Of a DNA stretch of 64,000 nucleotides, positions 1-11,791 are shown in pieces. A model generated the notes under the pieces. That model was not told the DNA's origin and made no database searches. It saw only the letters and a list, made by a program, of their open reading frames with translations. Source of the stretch: Phytoseiulus persimilis (lineage: Eukaryota; Arthropoda; Arachnida; Mesostigmata; Phytoseiidae); contig CM075102.1 of the NCBI GenBank assembly GCA_037576195.1, positions 14,566,745 through 14,630,744 on the forward strand, in the 5' to 3' direction. A program made the position numbers and the translations under genes. Every line of letters begins with the position of its first letter. Within the stretch, counting starts at the first letter, position 1.

Positions 1-2275
1 AGCGGAGGTCGACGCCGGAGTCGCGGCGGCGGCCGCTGCTGCTGCGGCGGCTGCGGCGGCAGCTTTCTTGTCCTTCTTGCTGTCCTTAGTCGGTTCGTCT
101 TCGGTCTCGAAATGCTCCGAGCAGATGTGCAGAAGCTTTTGCACTTTCAGGACGTTCCCGGTCCCGGCGTAGGCACAACATTCTACCAGAGTAACAGCCA
201 TGGATCTGAAAGGCTCCGGTGCTACTTCTAACGCGGCAACTACGGCCTCGCAGCTCTCCTGCTTTCCTAAATACAGGAGTCCGAGGCATAACGGGAGAAA
301 TCGTGAGAACGCGTCTTTGAGGTTCTCAGGAGTCTTTTCCAGCAGAGCAGTCATCACCGTCGAGGTGATGTCGGCGTTCTGGGATCCAACACCAATGAGG
401 CCGAGGGACAGCGCCGCGATACCGAGCACCTCCGGCGTAGTGTGAGGATCGGAGAACACGGGCAGGATGAGACTGATCACGTTCGGGTTGTTAGATCCGG
501 CGTAGGCGAGACCCAGACCGAGGATGGACCCGATCCGCATGAGCATACTGCTGTGGAGGACGTAGTCCGAGAGGAGTGCCATGGCGGGGTCGCAATCGTT
601 GCGCACACCGCAGTTGACGATGCCGCAGGCGAGGATTGCGCCGGCTTTGACGTGATCCTCGTTGGAATAAATATACTTGTCGATTTGAGAAAGACCCTGG
701 TCGACAGACCAAAGATGGATCAAGCCGAGCGACGCCGTGGCCGACATCATTCCGTGGTCTCGGTTCTTGTGGATCCACTTGTTGCCGTCTTCGCTGAAAA
801 TCTTGTCGTTGAGGAAAGCCGCGTTCACGAATCCATTCACGAAGCTCGACGCGAGATTTTGCCGGGCCGAGTCGACGTTGGTGTACGACGATCTCGTGTT
901 GTCCAAGTGAGACTTGTAGATGTCCTCGGGGGTTTTGGGCTCCACGATGTCCAGCTCCCGAGCCAGACTCAAGAAGTGATCGCTTATCGAGGAGTTCGAG
1001 GCGATTTCGTTGAGAACTTCGAAGTTCTTGATGTCACCGATCTCGGGCAGAACCATCTGCTGACGTCCCATCATGAAAGCCATCTGCTTTTGAACAGTCC
1101 TGGAAAATCGAAACTTCTGTTCACTCATTCTCTTCTCCCGCTCTAGAGAAGTAGGACGCAAGAGCTTTAAGCTACTCACAAGTCTTTGCACTTGACGAAG
1201 ATTTCGGCCACCCGATCCACGTCGTTGAGCTGCATAGCCAGTCTGAGCGCGTCTGGATAGTTACCGAACTTGATGAAGATGGAGAGAGCAGTGTTGATGA
1301 GCACAAGGTTCTCCGGGTCGGGGACATAGGGAACGCAGGAGGTGAGGTAGCGGCACACTCTCGGATAAGCCTCGGTGTCCACATACTCTTCCAGCAGCTG
1401 GAGTTGCTCGATCTCCATCAGAAGATCGCTAGCCTCAGACTCGGCGTTGTGAGCCATGTGGTACGGAACGATCTGTCTGGTCAGCCCCAGGAGTTCGGGT
1501 CGAGCAGCTTCGTTGCTGGTCCATTCCTGGGCGATCTCCGCACTCAGATGACGCACGTACTCGTGGCCCCAAGAGCCGATCTCTTCGTGGGACCCGATGA
1601 GACGAAACTTGAGACAGTCGCGTTCCTCGGAGACCGTCATGCCGAGTACAGAGATGATGTCCGCGCAAAACGATTTCGTCTTGGAATCCTTCATTTTCGC
1701 GTGACACTCTTTCAACGTAAGATAGTGAGGCCTCAGAAACTTCAGCGGTTTGGGGACCGATGTCATCGAGGTGGTTGACGCTCGAATCAGAGTTCTGAGC
1801 GATTCGAGAGCCGCTTTGTAGAGTGACTGGTCAGGCTCCTGCAGTCTCTGGACGAGCATGTTGAGCTCATCTTGCAAGTTTCTGTCTTCTTCGGACTGAA
1901 ACAAGAGGTACGAATGCTCAGAAGCATTCTAATGGAACCGAAGCTCCAACCGATCACCCGTTCGCTGAGAGCGCCCCCCCCATACAATAGTAGACGGAAA
2001 ACACGGCCTCTCGACTCCGGAAGAGTCGCGACCAATGACGGAGGGGGGAATGCGAAATATGCTTGAAGTGATCGGAGTCGAGTCGGGAGTTGACCGAGCA
2101 CTACGCAGAATTCTGCTATGTCATCGGCTGCCTGCAACTGGATCGCCGGCACTCAACTGTCGTCGGGACTCCGAATACTCACCAGCTCGGCTTCCTTTGT
2201 TTCTACAACTTTGCGTTTCTCTTCCTTCTTATCTCCTTCAGCTGGAGCGGGCACTGTTACTTTGCTTTCCACCAT
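1..2275 (-). CDS. PSMD2: 26S proteasome non-ATPase regulatory subunit 2 (Rpn1), 5' part; cut by the left edge
   Basis: Rpn1 is the large scaffold of the proteasome 19S base. It docks ubiquitin receptors and shuttle factors in cytosol and nucleus. Exons on the minus strand are 2275-2183 (ATG at 2275), 1895-1180 and 1099 to beyond position 1. Joins are phase-clean: GTGAGT donors at 2182 and 1179, acceptors TTTCAG and TTCCAG. The protein matches animal PSMD2 closely, with the conserved stretches [65 protein letters not shown] and [15 protein letters not shown]; the last part is the PC-repeat (toroid) region. Just inside the left edge the usual lysine-rich linker holds a run of 13 alanines (about 5-50). 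The remaining C-terminal repeats lie outside the window. The ATG is divergent from ALG14, about 730 bp away. Confidence 0.95.
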
Positions 2276-3003
2276 TTCAGAGCAGAATTTTCCACGATCA
2301 AACTAGAGAAAATCTACACGACGACGACAATGATAAGCAAACACTAGGCCTGCCAGACTTGTCGTCTGCTAGCGGACAAAAACCTTCGAAAACTTTGCTC
2401 GGATCGCAATCAACTGTAGTGCGCGGCTCTGGAAGTCCTGGTGGGGTCTCCGACCGCGAAGCAAACCCACAAGACCTTGGACAATACCGAGGTCCGTCAA
2501 AAGAGAGCACTCTGACCCACAACAGTCGTCCGGAAGACATTTTCGAAATTCCCGCTCAAGTCTAAATATGGCAGCACGCGCTGCTCCCTTTTCATCTCAC
2601 TCCCCGGCATTCTCCGCAGACCTCACGCCGGGTTCTCAGCTGCACAAAATTTTGATGTCGTAGGAGCCGGAAACCAGGAAGAACCAGGAATGGATCCTCC
2701 GGTGGTTATCGACATGGCGCAACCAGGTCAGGACTATCAGGCAACATTGAATGGAATCTCCGTCGGCGAGAGAAACTCTGGTATCTGTGGAATCCTGAGT
2801 CCGAGTTTATCTGCGCGAGCAAGAATTCTCGTCTCCGGAGCGATGGTGTTAGGGCTCGACTGATCCGGGTCCCATTTCTATGTTTTCATTTTCTTTCCCG
2901 AAAGGCATTCTCCAAGAAGGTTCCGTTCCTTACAGCTGATTCCCTGCTAGCGGAAGCAGAGTGGCCTGATCTGGGCTCATTTCAGCAGCACGGTCTCTGG
3001 CTG
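2276..3003. promoter_or_regulatory. Intergenic region shared by divergent PSMD2 and ALG14
   Basis: About 730 bp separate the PSMD2 ATG from the ALG14 ATG. It must contain both 5' UTRs and promoters. The ALG14 frame stays open for at least about 60 bp upstream of 3004, so an upstream start or 5' exon is possible. I see no clear TATA box, repeat or RNA gene; open frames here show no family resemblance. Confidence 0.4.
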
Positions 3004-4024
3004 ATGTGTCTCCTGGTGTTCCGGGTGACATTCATGTTCATGAGGATCGCAAATACGAAATTCAAGCGGGTTACGAAAAAACCGTGTACAGCAATGATCG
3101 TTTTAGGTTCAGGTGATCTATTTTGTCAATTCTTCAACGAGAATGAATTTGACTGCCCAGCGACTTCCTGTTCACCTCAAGTCTCAACTGTGACTCCCTG
3201 AACACTGATTCTTGTTTTACGCAGGAGGACACACCACTGAAATGTTGCGTCTGCTCGAGGGAGTCAACGAGCTCTTGTACACACCGCGGATTTATGTTCA
3301 CGCGGATACCGATAAGTTGAGTCCGTTCAAGGCGACGCAAGCCGAAGGTTTGTTAAGATCGCCAAGAACCGAAGCGTCGGAAGTTGTCGGGACGCGAGCT
3401 CGTTACACGAAAGATGACACCAAATTTTCCCGCTTTCAGGTCGTCGAAAAGATTATTATTTGAGATCTATATCGCGTATCCGTGAAGTACATCAGTCGCT
3501 CGTGTCAGTACCGCTCACGGCAATTCGTCCTTTTCTACAAGTGAGTCAGGGGCGCAGCTTCGCGGACTCAGCTCCGAATCATTCTCGTGATGGTCGGATG
3601 ATCGCGTTCAATTCTTCTTGACATTGTTCGTCCGAACTCTATCGAATCTTCCGTGACGTTTTCTTCCCTCCAAGGCCCCTCTCATACTGCTGCGAGATCG
3701 ACCAGATGTGCTTCTCGTGAACGGTCCAGGAACCTGCGTACCATTGGTCATTTGGACCTTCATTTTTGGCGTGAGTTCTCGATACCTCATTCATGGCCGG
3801 TGAGAGTGGAATGTCGAAAGCTCATCCGATGATACAACGTCTGCTTCCAGGTGCTATGTCTCAAACGGCCAGTTGTTGTTTTTGTTGAAAGTTTCTGCAG
3901 GGTCGAAACTCTATCACTCACTGCCAAGATTTTGAAGCCCTTCGTTGATCGACTGATCGTGCAATGGAGGCCTCTGCATGAGAAGTACAAGAAATCTACG
4001 CGGTTTTACGGTCTGCTAGTATGA
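3004..4024 (+). CDS. ALG14: UDP-GlcNAc transferase subunit ALG14
   Basis: ALG14 is the membrane anchor that recruits catalytic ALG13 to the cytosolic face of the ER. Together they add the second GlcNAc to the dolichol-linked N-glycan precursor. Five exons, 3004-3112, 3225-3347, 3440-3540, 3675-3770 and 3851-4024, join in frame to 200 residues (human 216). Residues 1-15 form a hydrophobic anchor. VLGSGGHTTEMLRLL carries the family's GGHT motif and is split by intron 1. Later come YVHADTD, SRIREVHQS, VLLVNGPGTCVP and VESFCRVETLSL, each a conserved ALG14 block, and the tail is VQWRPLHEKY. AATAAA at 4056-4061 follows the stop by 32 bp. The gene is convergent with haspin. The first methionine is the least certain part. 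Confidence 0.92.
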
Positions 4025-4055
4025 GAAAGAGAACGCACAACTGTATCCAGTGTAC

Positions 4056-4061
4056 AATAAA
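4056..4061 (+). terminator. AATAAA poly(A) signal of ALG14
   Basis: A perfect AATAAA lies 32 bp after the ALG14 stop, within the compact 3' end shared with convergent haspin. Confidence 0.6.
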
Positions 4062-4311
4062 TATCATGGTGAAGTTCAGCTGCTCCGTTCTTTTCGAATC
4101 GTGGCGCTTGCCTGAATGCCCCGATGAATTACACTCGGTGCCACTCGAGCCTTCCCGCTTCGCAGAGACGAACCAGCGTCACTCGTTCCTCGCTCTCTCG
4201 AATGCCACCTTGGATCGCGAAGCCGAGTCGGGAGGCGGCTTGGAAAACGAAAGAGAGCACAACAGGTTCTTTGAACACTTTTTGAATGATTTCTAACTAC
4301 GTGGTGAAAGC

Positions 4312-4317
4312 TTTATT
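4312..4317 (-). terminator. AATAAA poly(A) signal of haspin
   Basis: TTTATT on the plus strand is AATAAA on the minus strand, about 145 bp after the haspin stop. Only about 250 bp separate it from the ALG14 signal, so the two convergent genes have tight 3' ends. Confidence 0.55.
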
Positions 4318-4462
4318 GAGTACCCGTTGCTTAGATTATTCTCTTCAGCACTGGCAAGCCAGGGGAAATTTTCGGCGCAAGGCAACACCTACAAGCTCGA
4401 ACAAGGTCACTATTTACAAGAAGTTACAGAGCAAGCGAGCTATCCCATGTATGGCACTACAT

Positions 4463-7248
4463 TTACAATATGGAAATCTGTGTGTCATTCAATTCGCAAT
4501 TTTCTAGAATTTGCACGCATTGCCGCGCGCTGAGACGATTCTCGCACAGTTCAGAATAGAGGCGATTCAATTTAGCGCCGTAGAATAGCTTCGAGTTAAC
4601 CGGTCTCTTCGGGAACAACTTCTTTATGAGGAAGGAGATCCAAAGCCCGTTAGTCTCCAAGCATCGCGTATGATAATCGCCCTCAAGCATACGATGCTGC
4701 TCACGGTAAGTCCGCCGCTGCAAGCCCGGTCCGACGAGAATTTCCGGCTCGAAGGGAGAATGTAGGACCTCATCGACGACAAGACGACACATTCCGTAGT
4801 CGATCAGCGCCGCTCTTTTACCAAACGATTTGATACCGAAGCTCTTCCCACAAATCCGGAACTCCAGTTCGGGGTCATCAGAGTCCTTGATAACGATGTT
4901 ACTCAGATGGAGATCCCGGTGCTCGAACTCGAACGACAACTCTGCCGCGGCTAGGGCGTAAGTGATTTGCAAGACTATCGAAGCTCGCATGTTCCCACTC
5001 AGCCTCGGTAATTCGGTTTCCAGTTCACAGCCATCGTAAGACGTATAGAAAACCACGTAGAATTGGTTCGGCTGACGAGCTGAAGGATGAGGTTGTTCTG
5101 TTTCCCCCGGATTCAGCTCACGGAACGCTTCGTAAGCGGAAACCATCTCTTTGGTCAGAGTTCCCTGTACAAGGTGGGTACCTCGTAAACTGAGGAACGA
5201 TGGCGCTCGATTGCGAGGACTCTCCAGAAGACACCTTGGACAAAGGGAATTCGTGAGCTTGAGGGACAACGAGGATCGTCTCGATACGACTGACACCGTC
5301 GACTGTCAGAGGAGGCGGTCGACGGATTCAGCATCTCGGCTTATCGCCCTTTCGTTGCCTGTAGTTCTGTGCGCAGCTTCTCAGACAGAGCCTGAAAACA
5401 TTCCGTTCAACCATAGCTCGATAACACTCACCGTCCAGCGAGGCACATGCTCATTTCGGGGAGCATGTCGTCGAAAGTCGGCTGCCCCGGCTGTCCGACA
5501 GGAATCACCTTGAACACGTCGAAGTCGTTCTCGGGGTCGAATCGCCGGCGAACTCGATATACCTCGGAGAAAGATCCTTCGCCGAGTTTGGATACGATCT
5601 CCATGCTCCAGTTTTTGAAAATGTACACGAAGTCTATTGGATACTCGGGCATGATCAGGGGTGTGAGCTGGAATTCAGGACGAAAACGTGGGTACCAGCA
5701 CTTCCAAGGAGTCCGTAAATGGATTCCCCGGCCAGCAACCGGTCTAGTCATTCTCCTTGTATGATGAAAAACAACAAGAAGCTTCCAGCATCGGAATCGC
5801 ACCGTGCTGCCTTACACATACCCTTAACCAAGACATTCGCTCAGCCACAACCTGAAGTTGTCCGGCATTCCTCAGGGCACTCGAGTAAAACTCGGAGAAC
5901 TGAGTTTCACTTCTTCGGCGTCTCAATCGGGGAGTGGTACTTTCCACGCTCGTCGTGTTGTTTATTGAAGCCAGTGATCGTCGTTCCCGAAGAACAGACA
6001 GGTTGGTACTGCTCAATAGCGTGCTCTTGTCTGCAGTAGTCTCAGGGACCAATGTCGTAACACTATGGAAGTCACGATGTGTAGGATTCAGTAGATTCAT
6101 CGCTTGATACGTCACAAGTAATCTCCAACAACTATGGCCTACCTTCGGGGCAACTGAGGGGTTGATTGGAGATGGCTGGTCTCATAACATGGTCTCGATA
6201 GTTTCCTGGAAAGCGCTCTCGGTGACAACACGAACTCAATTCTTTCAGTACGCGGTGAGTGCATGGATGTCGCCGACACTGTATCTCTTACCTGCGTCCG
6301 AAGATTTTCGTGTTCGATCTGCTCCGGATGGTTGCGTCTAAGTTCGACTCATCCGAGACGTCGGATGCACAATCTGCATCTGATTCCTCGGAGCTTGCCG
6401 ACGGCCCTGCCTCACTGACGGGGGACTGGGTCATGCTGGAATGAGCAAATGAAACCCAACTCAAAGTTTCCCCTCTCGAGACTTGACGCGGCATCTCATG
6501 CCCGCCTCCGATGCAGATTCTAAGCACGAGATATCCAGGTCATTGACCAATTTGTGAGCAGAGGTCATGTATTAGAGCTCAGGATCAATCACCTGGGGGG
6601 GAGTGGCGGTTCGATCCCGGATAGCGTGGTGACAATCAACGGCGAGAACGATCCGCGAATCGCGAAGTCATTTTCAGATCGACACAAACTAGAACAAAAA
6701 GGCAGACATCGTGGCCCATGTCTCCCGGTCATTCTGTTCGTGCTCCGGGCACAAAGAGAACATCACGCGATACCATCCGATGTCGAAAACAAAAGTCTGT
6801 TGTTGTCTACTCACTTGTTCATGGGATGATCTCCGCTCACGCACCGAAGGCCGTCAGAATCCTGTCCGAGACCTGGTGCGCGCGGGATAGCTTTTGGAGC
6901 ACGTAACGGGTCATTTCTCACGTTGGGATTCGAGTTCTCGTCGAGGCGCGCCTCGGGTGTCAAACTGACTAGGTCCAACCTCTCCAGAACGACCCGGCAC
7001 TCGGTCATAAGCGGATGCCCCGTGGCATCTTTCACCTCCGAAACCAACGAACTACGGGTAGAATTGACTTTTTCGGCTTGTATGACGGGTTGCGCGAGTT
7101 TTTTCTGACATCTTCTCCTGGCAGCCGCTTTTCGAGACTTCGCATCCAGAGGCGTGGGAGGAGAGTTGGACACAGGTATACCGAATAAACTGTAAGGACT
7201 GTCCAGCACCGGATTCCTCGAATAACTCTTCTTAGTCGCTGGAGGCAT
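4463..7248 (-). CDS. HASPIN: Serine/threonine-protein kinase haspin
   Basis: Haspin phosphorylates histone H3 Thr3 at mitotic centromeres and so recruits Aurora B. Six exons on the minus strand, 7248-6815, 6519-6292, 6205-6143, 6030-5911, 5743-5432 and 5234-4463, join in frame to 642 residues. Residues 1 to about 325 are polar, serine-rich and low complexity, as in other haspins. The kinase domain starts near 330 with glycine loop GEGSFSEVY and lysine in FKVI. It continues with LPEMSMCLAG, LRGTHLVQGTL and catalytic EHRDLHLSN. The usual haspin DYT, which stands in for DFG, reads DYG here (ALIDYGMCRL). The C-terminal haspin lobe LEGDYHTRCLETNGLW aligns with human DGDYQFDIYRLM. The N-terminal exon joins rest on splice phase rather than conservation and are less sure than the kinase part. 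Confidence 0.9.
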
Positions 7249-9991
7249 TTCCCCGGCACACTGGAGAAAACCTACGAACGTTTTTGAGTTTCTCAGATGG
7301 AGCCTTCATGTGTTGAGCGCCATTTTCTGTTGGCGGGCAACTCTGGAGCAGACGACGCTCCTCTAGAAAACCTTCTTGCTTCTTCGAACATCGCGAACCG
7401 ACAGTCGTCCGGGAGCCGCAGAAGAGCTGGAGTCTGAACCCCATCCATGTATTGAGAGAATCGCGCTGATAATCACATCTGACCCGAAACGAACTCTTAG
7501 TGGACCTTCTCCTGCGATATCAGTGAAACCACGATTTTTGGTGCGCAGAAGAGCCCAGTACTCTGAGGTGCGGATTCTGTCCACCCCTGAGCGCCTCGGC
7601 TCTTGGAGCGAGATAAGCACTCTTGCGTCGGGTTCTAGTGTGCGAAACTGAGCAATCGTCTCGAAAACCGCTCACATTGGTAGTGATTGAGACTCGCCAC
7701 TTCCTTGCATCATCCACCTCCCGTTTCCATGGTCGTTGACGGTGGTCCGCGATGGGCATTCTAGGTGAATCGTTAATCTCATCGGGATTCCGTCTTCCGC
7801 ACCCCCGCCCGAACTAATATGATACTCTAGTAGGAGAAAGCACCAAGCAAACCGAACGGGGGCACAAGGTCATCGTCCTAATCCCCATATTTGTGTAGCG
7901 AGTCTTAGATTCGAAGCATCCAACCGGGGACCACGATTAAGAATAGCGAGAACGCTAATTCTCTCAGCCTGGTCTATTCCAATGATAGAACTACGAATCG
8001 TCGACCACAAATTTGGCGTAACATGATCCAGAAATCATCCCCTTAACTCAGCCACAACCATACACTGAGCTGCCCCTGTAAACGCTGTGAATTCGTTACT
8101 TGAACCTTCTGGAATTCCCAGTATAAGGGAATCATTGTTCAGCAACTCATCTCAGTGTGGCACAAAAGAAGCGGAAATTCGTTATTTCGTCACTATCTAG
8201 GTGGTGCAGTGTTTCTGATGGAAGAAGTCCAATCGTGAAGCGAGATTTCAACGGAGGATTCCTGACAGCTGGAAAGGAAAAGCAGCCAGAAAATGGGATG
8301 CGATGAGGTCAAGTAGTGGCCCCTGGGAGTACGTGGAAGATTCACCCAAGTTTGCCCTGCGCAACCCGTGCACATCCGAATCGCGTTAGCCCCGAAGATT
8401 CCGATCTCGAGAGTATCAGCCAACTTCAGCCAGAAGGAAGTTGAGGTTGCAGCGTAGATTCATCCGCGCACTAGAACCCCATATTTCGCACCACCTATAC
8501 ACGGCTTGGGAGAGGCAGGAGCCACGACAAAGCACCCGACGGCTCAATCAGCTGGGCTGCCTACCTTTGCTTGCACACACTAAATTATGTTTGTTTCACC
8601 CATGGCACGAAGAAGTTCACGTGCTGGGGCGAGGACGCACGGTTCCCCTCCGCATCATGTTCCCAGCTTCGGATATTAAGGATCTCCGGCTTCACGGGGA
8701 CCAGCCGAAGGACGCTCAATCATCAGACATGATTGTTAACATGATGGGTCGCAAAGTTGAGATGATGGTTCAATCAAGTTGTTCCAGCCTTGCTGAGTAG
8801 AACTCAAGCGCCTTGGCACGAGCCCGGTAACTCCGGGCTGCATTCTCCAGGTTCTTCAAATCTCTCGGGGTCCTTCAAGAGGCGGGAAGCCAACTGTGGG
8901 CACCTGGAACATATCCGAGCCCTCCCACAAGAACCACGAAAGACCGAGGTATCCCCTCGCTGCTTTTCTTAGTCAAGCGGACTACTGATTTGAGCTTCTC
9001 TAGCTTGGTCGCTACAACATGCTATGGAAAATGAGCCCGCCGACGAGAAACACGGCGCTGTAGCTTCTTTCTCGATAGACACGGTTCAAACGATCGGGTC
9101 TTCCCTGCGATGAACAGACGATCTCACCGCGACTTCTGCGGTCGGAATCTATAGTTCAGGGTAAGATTGATCCACAGCACGTGCACGGAACGCTGCCGTA
9201 GGTCCGATTCTGAGTGAGTTATTTCTAGAAACCAATTAATTCTGGCTCCGTTCTGGAACGTTCCAAAACGAAACCACTCGGAATCCAACCTGATTTTTCA
9301 TTTTATATTCGAGCTCAGGTGCGAGCCATGACGGATCCCAGGTCGAAAAGGAGCGTCGGAGCTCGAGATCGAGTTGCCAGCGAGACCCTGGCTCTCCTGA
9401 GATACGTTTGATTCATCGCTTTGAAACCCTCGCCACACTCATTTCCCTCGCAGCCAAGTTCGGCAGCCGCTTCGTGACCAGCTCGGACATCGTGGTGCAG
9501 CAGCCCTTGGAGCTACTCAAATTTACGTGTAGATTCTCGCTTTCCGCATCAAGTGTCCCATTCTGCTTCCACGGCACTTGTGAAACTGAGAAACGCTGTT
9601 GACGCTGCTTGTCATAACTTGGGGCGCGGTTCGAAGTGCGTTGAGTTAGCGCCAAAGTGTTCTTCGGCAGAAATGTCAGGCTGGTGATGGAAGGGGGCAG
9701 CTGTGCGCCACTGGTCGCCTGTCTTGGAGAATCCTTCTATCCTCGTGGGAGATGACATCTTATCGACGCTCATCGTGGCCAGCAGCCTGAACTGCGCGTA
9801 CTCGCTCTGTTTCCTCCAGGTAAATGGCACGTGAATTTTGACCCTCGCACGCCGTACCTTCGAGCATCGAATGCCAACGATATGAAGAGTTCACATTGGG
9901 ATGAATCGATTCGCTCGTCTGTTTCCGACTCACTCCATCCGGAATGGTACACATTGCCATCATTTCAGATATACTGGTTGAGGACGTCGAG
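7249..9991. other. Gene-free interval between haspin and the membrane-protein gene
   Basis: About 2.7 kb with only short shadow frames and no recognisable domain. It presumably holds the haspin promoter and the 5' UTR exon(s) of the gene starting at 9992: a TTTCAG acceptor lies at 9963-9968. The longest plus-strand frame (8441-8800) shows no family signature. Confidence 0.4.
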
Positions 9992-10588
9992 ATGGCAAGG
10001 GCTTTGTTTCCCGAAGAAGAAAGTGCAATCGATTACAAAGTAGTGGAACTCGTTGCTCCCCAGCGGAGGCGTCTGAATCGCAACTTTTTGGCAGCGGTTC
10101 TCGTGTGTCTGTTGCTCATGGCGCTCGGCTTTTCGTATATAGTCGCTAGGAGTGCTGTAGCCTCCAGCCTCAACCTTCAACCTGCTCACCCTCAAGTGAG
10201 CGATACTTTTTCGGAAGACGGCAAAGCAAGCGATAACGACACCGAGAGGCTGCTATCCTACTTTCAGTTCAAGGAGCCGGCGCCGCTCGACCCCATCGTC
10301 CCGGCTCCAAATCACCAACACTACAATGTCGATTTGCCTCCTCCTGGAAACGGGTCACTTTACATCGAAGTTCATCCTGGCGAATATTGTTTGCTTGTCC
10401 TGTCCCGGAAGTTACTGAAAGAGGATGAGCTCTACGATAGCTCGAAAATTCAGACTTGTTACGGACGGCTGCAGCGAAATCTACGAGCAACAAATGAGCT
10501 CTTCGATGTGGAAATTGGAATCCTGCAGAAAATATGCGGAGAAAACCCGCTGGTACCCGTTTTACAGAAGTGTTCACCACAGAGTTGA
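9992..10588 (+). CDS. Unrecognised single-pass (type II) membrane protein, 198 aa
   Basis: I do not recognise this family. The frame starts at the ATG at 9992, just after a TTTCAG acceptor at 9963-9968, and runs as one exon to TGA at 10586-10588. Residues 1 to about 28 are polar with basic residues (APQRRRLNRN). Then comes one strong hydrophobic segment, FLAAVLVCLLLMALGFSYIV, of about 20 residues. The rest is polar and probably lumenal or extracellular, with four cysteines (in GEYC, QTCYG, KICGE and the last near LQKCSPQ) and one N-glycosylation sequon (NGS). A basic N-terminus before a single anchor suggests type II topology. AATAAA follows at 10809-10814, supporting a real transcript end. 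BRICHOS/ITM2-type proteins share the layout, but the motifs do not match. Confidence 0.6.
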   Translation: MARALFPEEESAIDYKVVELVAPQRRRLNRNFLAAVLVCLLLMALGFSYIVARSAVASSLNLQPAHPQVSDTFSEDGKASDNDTERLLSYFQFKEPAPLDPIVPAPNHQHYNVDLPPPGNGSLYIEVHPGEYCLLVLSRKLLKEDELYDSSKIQTCYGRLQRNLRATNELFDVEIGILQKICGENPLVPVLQKCSPQS

Positions 10589-10808
10589 TGTTTGAGATAT
10601 CTGTCAAAGTTCAGAGGGGAAGTACGCGACCTTCCGAGCTCAATGCGAATCATATTCCAAAGAACTCGACGAGTTGAACTGACGGGTCGAAGAAAAGATC
10701 TCAATACTTCACGCGGCATTCGCGTTGAAATAGGAGCATGCGAATTTTCATATTGTACGATATTTTCGCAAGTTCCGGTACAACATGTTCCTCGTGCGCG
10801 GTGATCAG

Positions 10809-10814
10809 AATAAA
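10809..10814 (+). terminator. AATAAA poly(A) signal of the membrane-protein gene
   Basis: AATAAA about 220 bp after the stop at 10588, with no other plus-strand gene nearby. Confidence 0.5.
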
Positions 10815-11381
10815 TCGGAATCGCCGGGAAGTCCGACCAAAGGTGGTTTCTCCTTGGAGTGAATCGGCAGCTCTTCGGGTAGGTTCGTCTCCGTGATGGT
10901 GGCATAACCGTTGTTGATCCGGCTTCAGTTCTGACTATTTATTGACTCAATGAGTCACGCCCGGCATTCTCGCTTGATCCCAACTCTTGCATGTGGCGTT
11001 GCCTCGGAGGAGCATCGGTGAGATGAGCTTGATCAGCGTCTCCAGCTCTGATCGAAACATTTGGTGGAGCAGAAATACTTTTTTTTGGCAGCTGGATGTC
11101 CAGCGGTGGTCTGCGTTCCGAATGCATAAGTACCTCCTTCCTGTACGGAAAAAACTAACTTTTCGTGGTATACAGAAGCTCATTCTGGTTCATTTTATGA
11201 GAACCGAGACATTCCGATGTGGAGGTTGGCTCACGAGTGGTTCGAATCCCACTCCGTGATGCATGGCTACTTTTCAGCTTGGCTCCGAACGCGAAGCCTT
11301 TCGGTTGCGAGGAGAAGTGCACTCTAAGATTGTTCGTGGAAACCTTTGTCGGAAAGAGTCCGACATTGATTCAAAATGGTA

Positions 11382-11791
11382 CAGTACAACATCGATTCTT
11401 TCGATTTCCGATTATTTCAACAGTTTCCTGCAATATAAGATTATTTGAAATGCAGTACAACCTCGATTATTTCAACCTCGATTATTTAAACTTTGATTAT
11501 TTCAACCTTTCGCATTTCAACCCCGATTACTTCAACTCTGCGGAACAGGCCGAAGGATGTCGACCGGAAGCGTATTTTCATGTGGAAGATGAATCCATCG
11601 TTCAGAATCTTCCATCGTCGATACATCTCGTATCATTCTGGAGCGGTTGGCGTTCGAACTCGGACTCTCATTCCCGAATCGGTTGCGGAGTCCAAGGGTG
11701 TGGGCGATTTTTTCACCTATCGATTATTTCAATTTTCGATTATTCCAACGTTTTTTTGCATCAATTAGTTGAAATAATCGGGGTTGTATTG
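11382..11791. mobile_element. pogo/Tigger-like MITE, 410 bp, TA target duplication
   Basis: The left end CAGTACAACATCGATT and the reverse complement of the right end, CAATACAACCCCGATT, match at 13 of 16 positions. Both ends are flanked by TA (11380-11381 and 11792-11793). The CAGTA-AACCTCGATTAT type of terminus with a TA duplication is the hallmark of the pogo/Tigger branch of Tc1-mariner. Further degenerate copies of GATTATTTCAA fill the left subterminal region (about 11,405-11,530) and the right end near 11,720-11,780. There is no transposase frame, so the element is non-autonomous. Confidence 0.75.

Noticed and set aside
442-1146. 234-aa plus-strand open frame rich in Val/Asp/Glu
   Set aside because: It is the antisense shadow of PSMD2 exon 3, whose minus-strand reading matches the proteasome subunit throughout.
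6590-6630. Possible tRNA around GGTTCGATCCC in haspin intron 1
   Set aside because: No matching acceptor or anticodon stem, and it lies inside an intron; at most a SINE trace.
11227-11252. Possible tRNA gene around a GGTTCGAATCCC motif
   Set aside because: Only a T-arm-like hairpin is present; no D arm, anticodon arm or acceptor stem can be paired around it.
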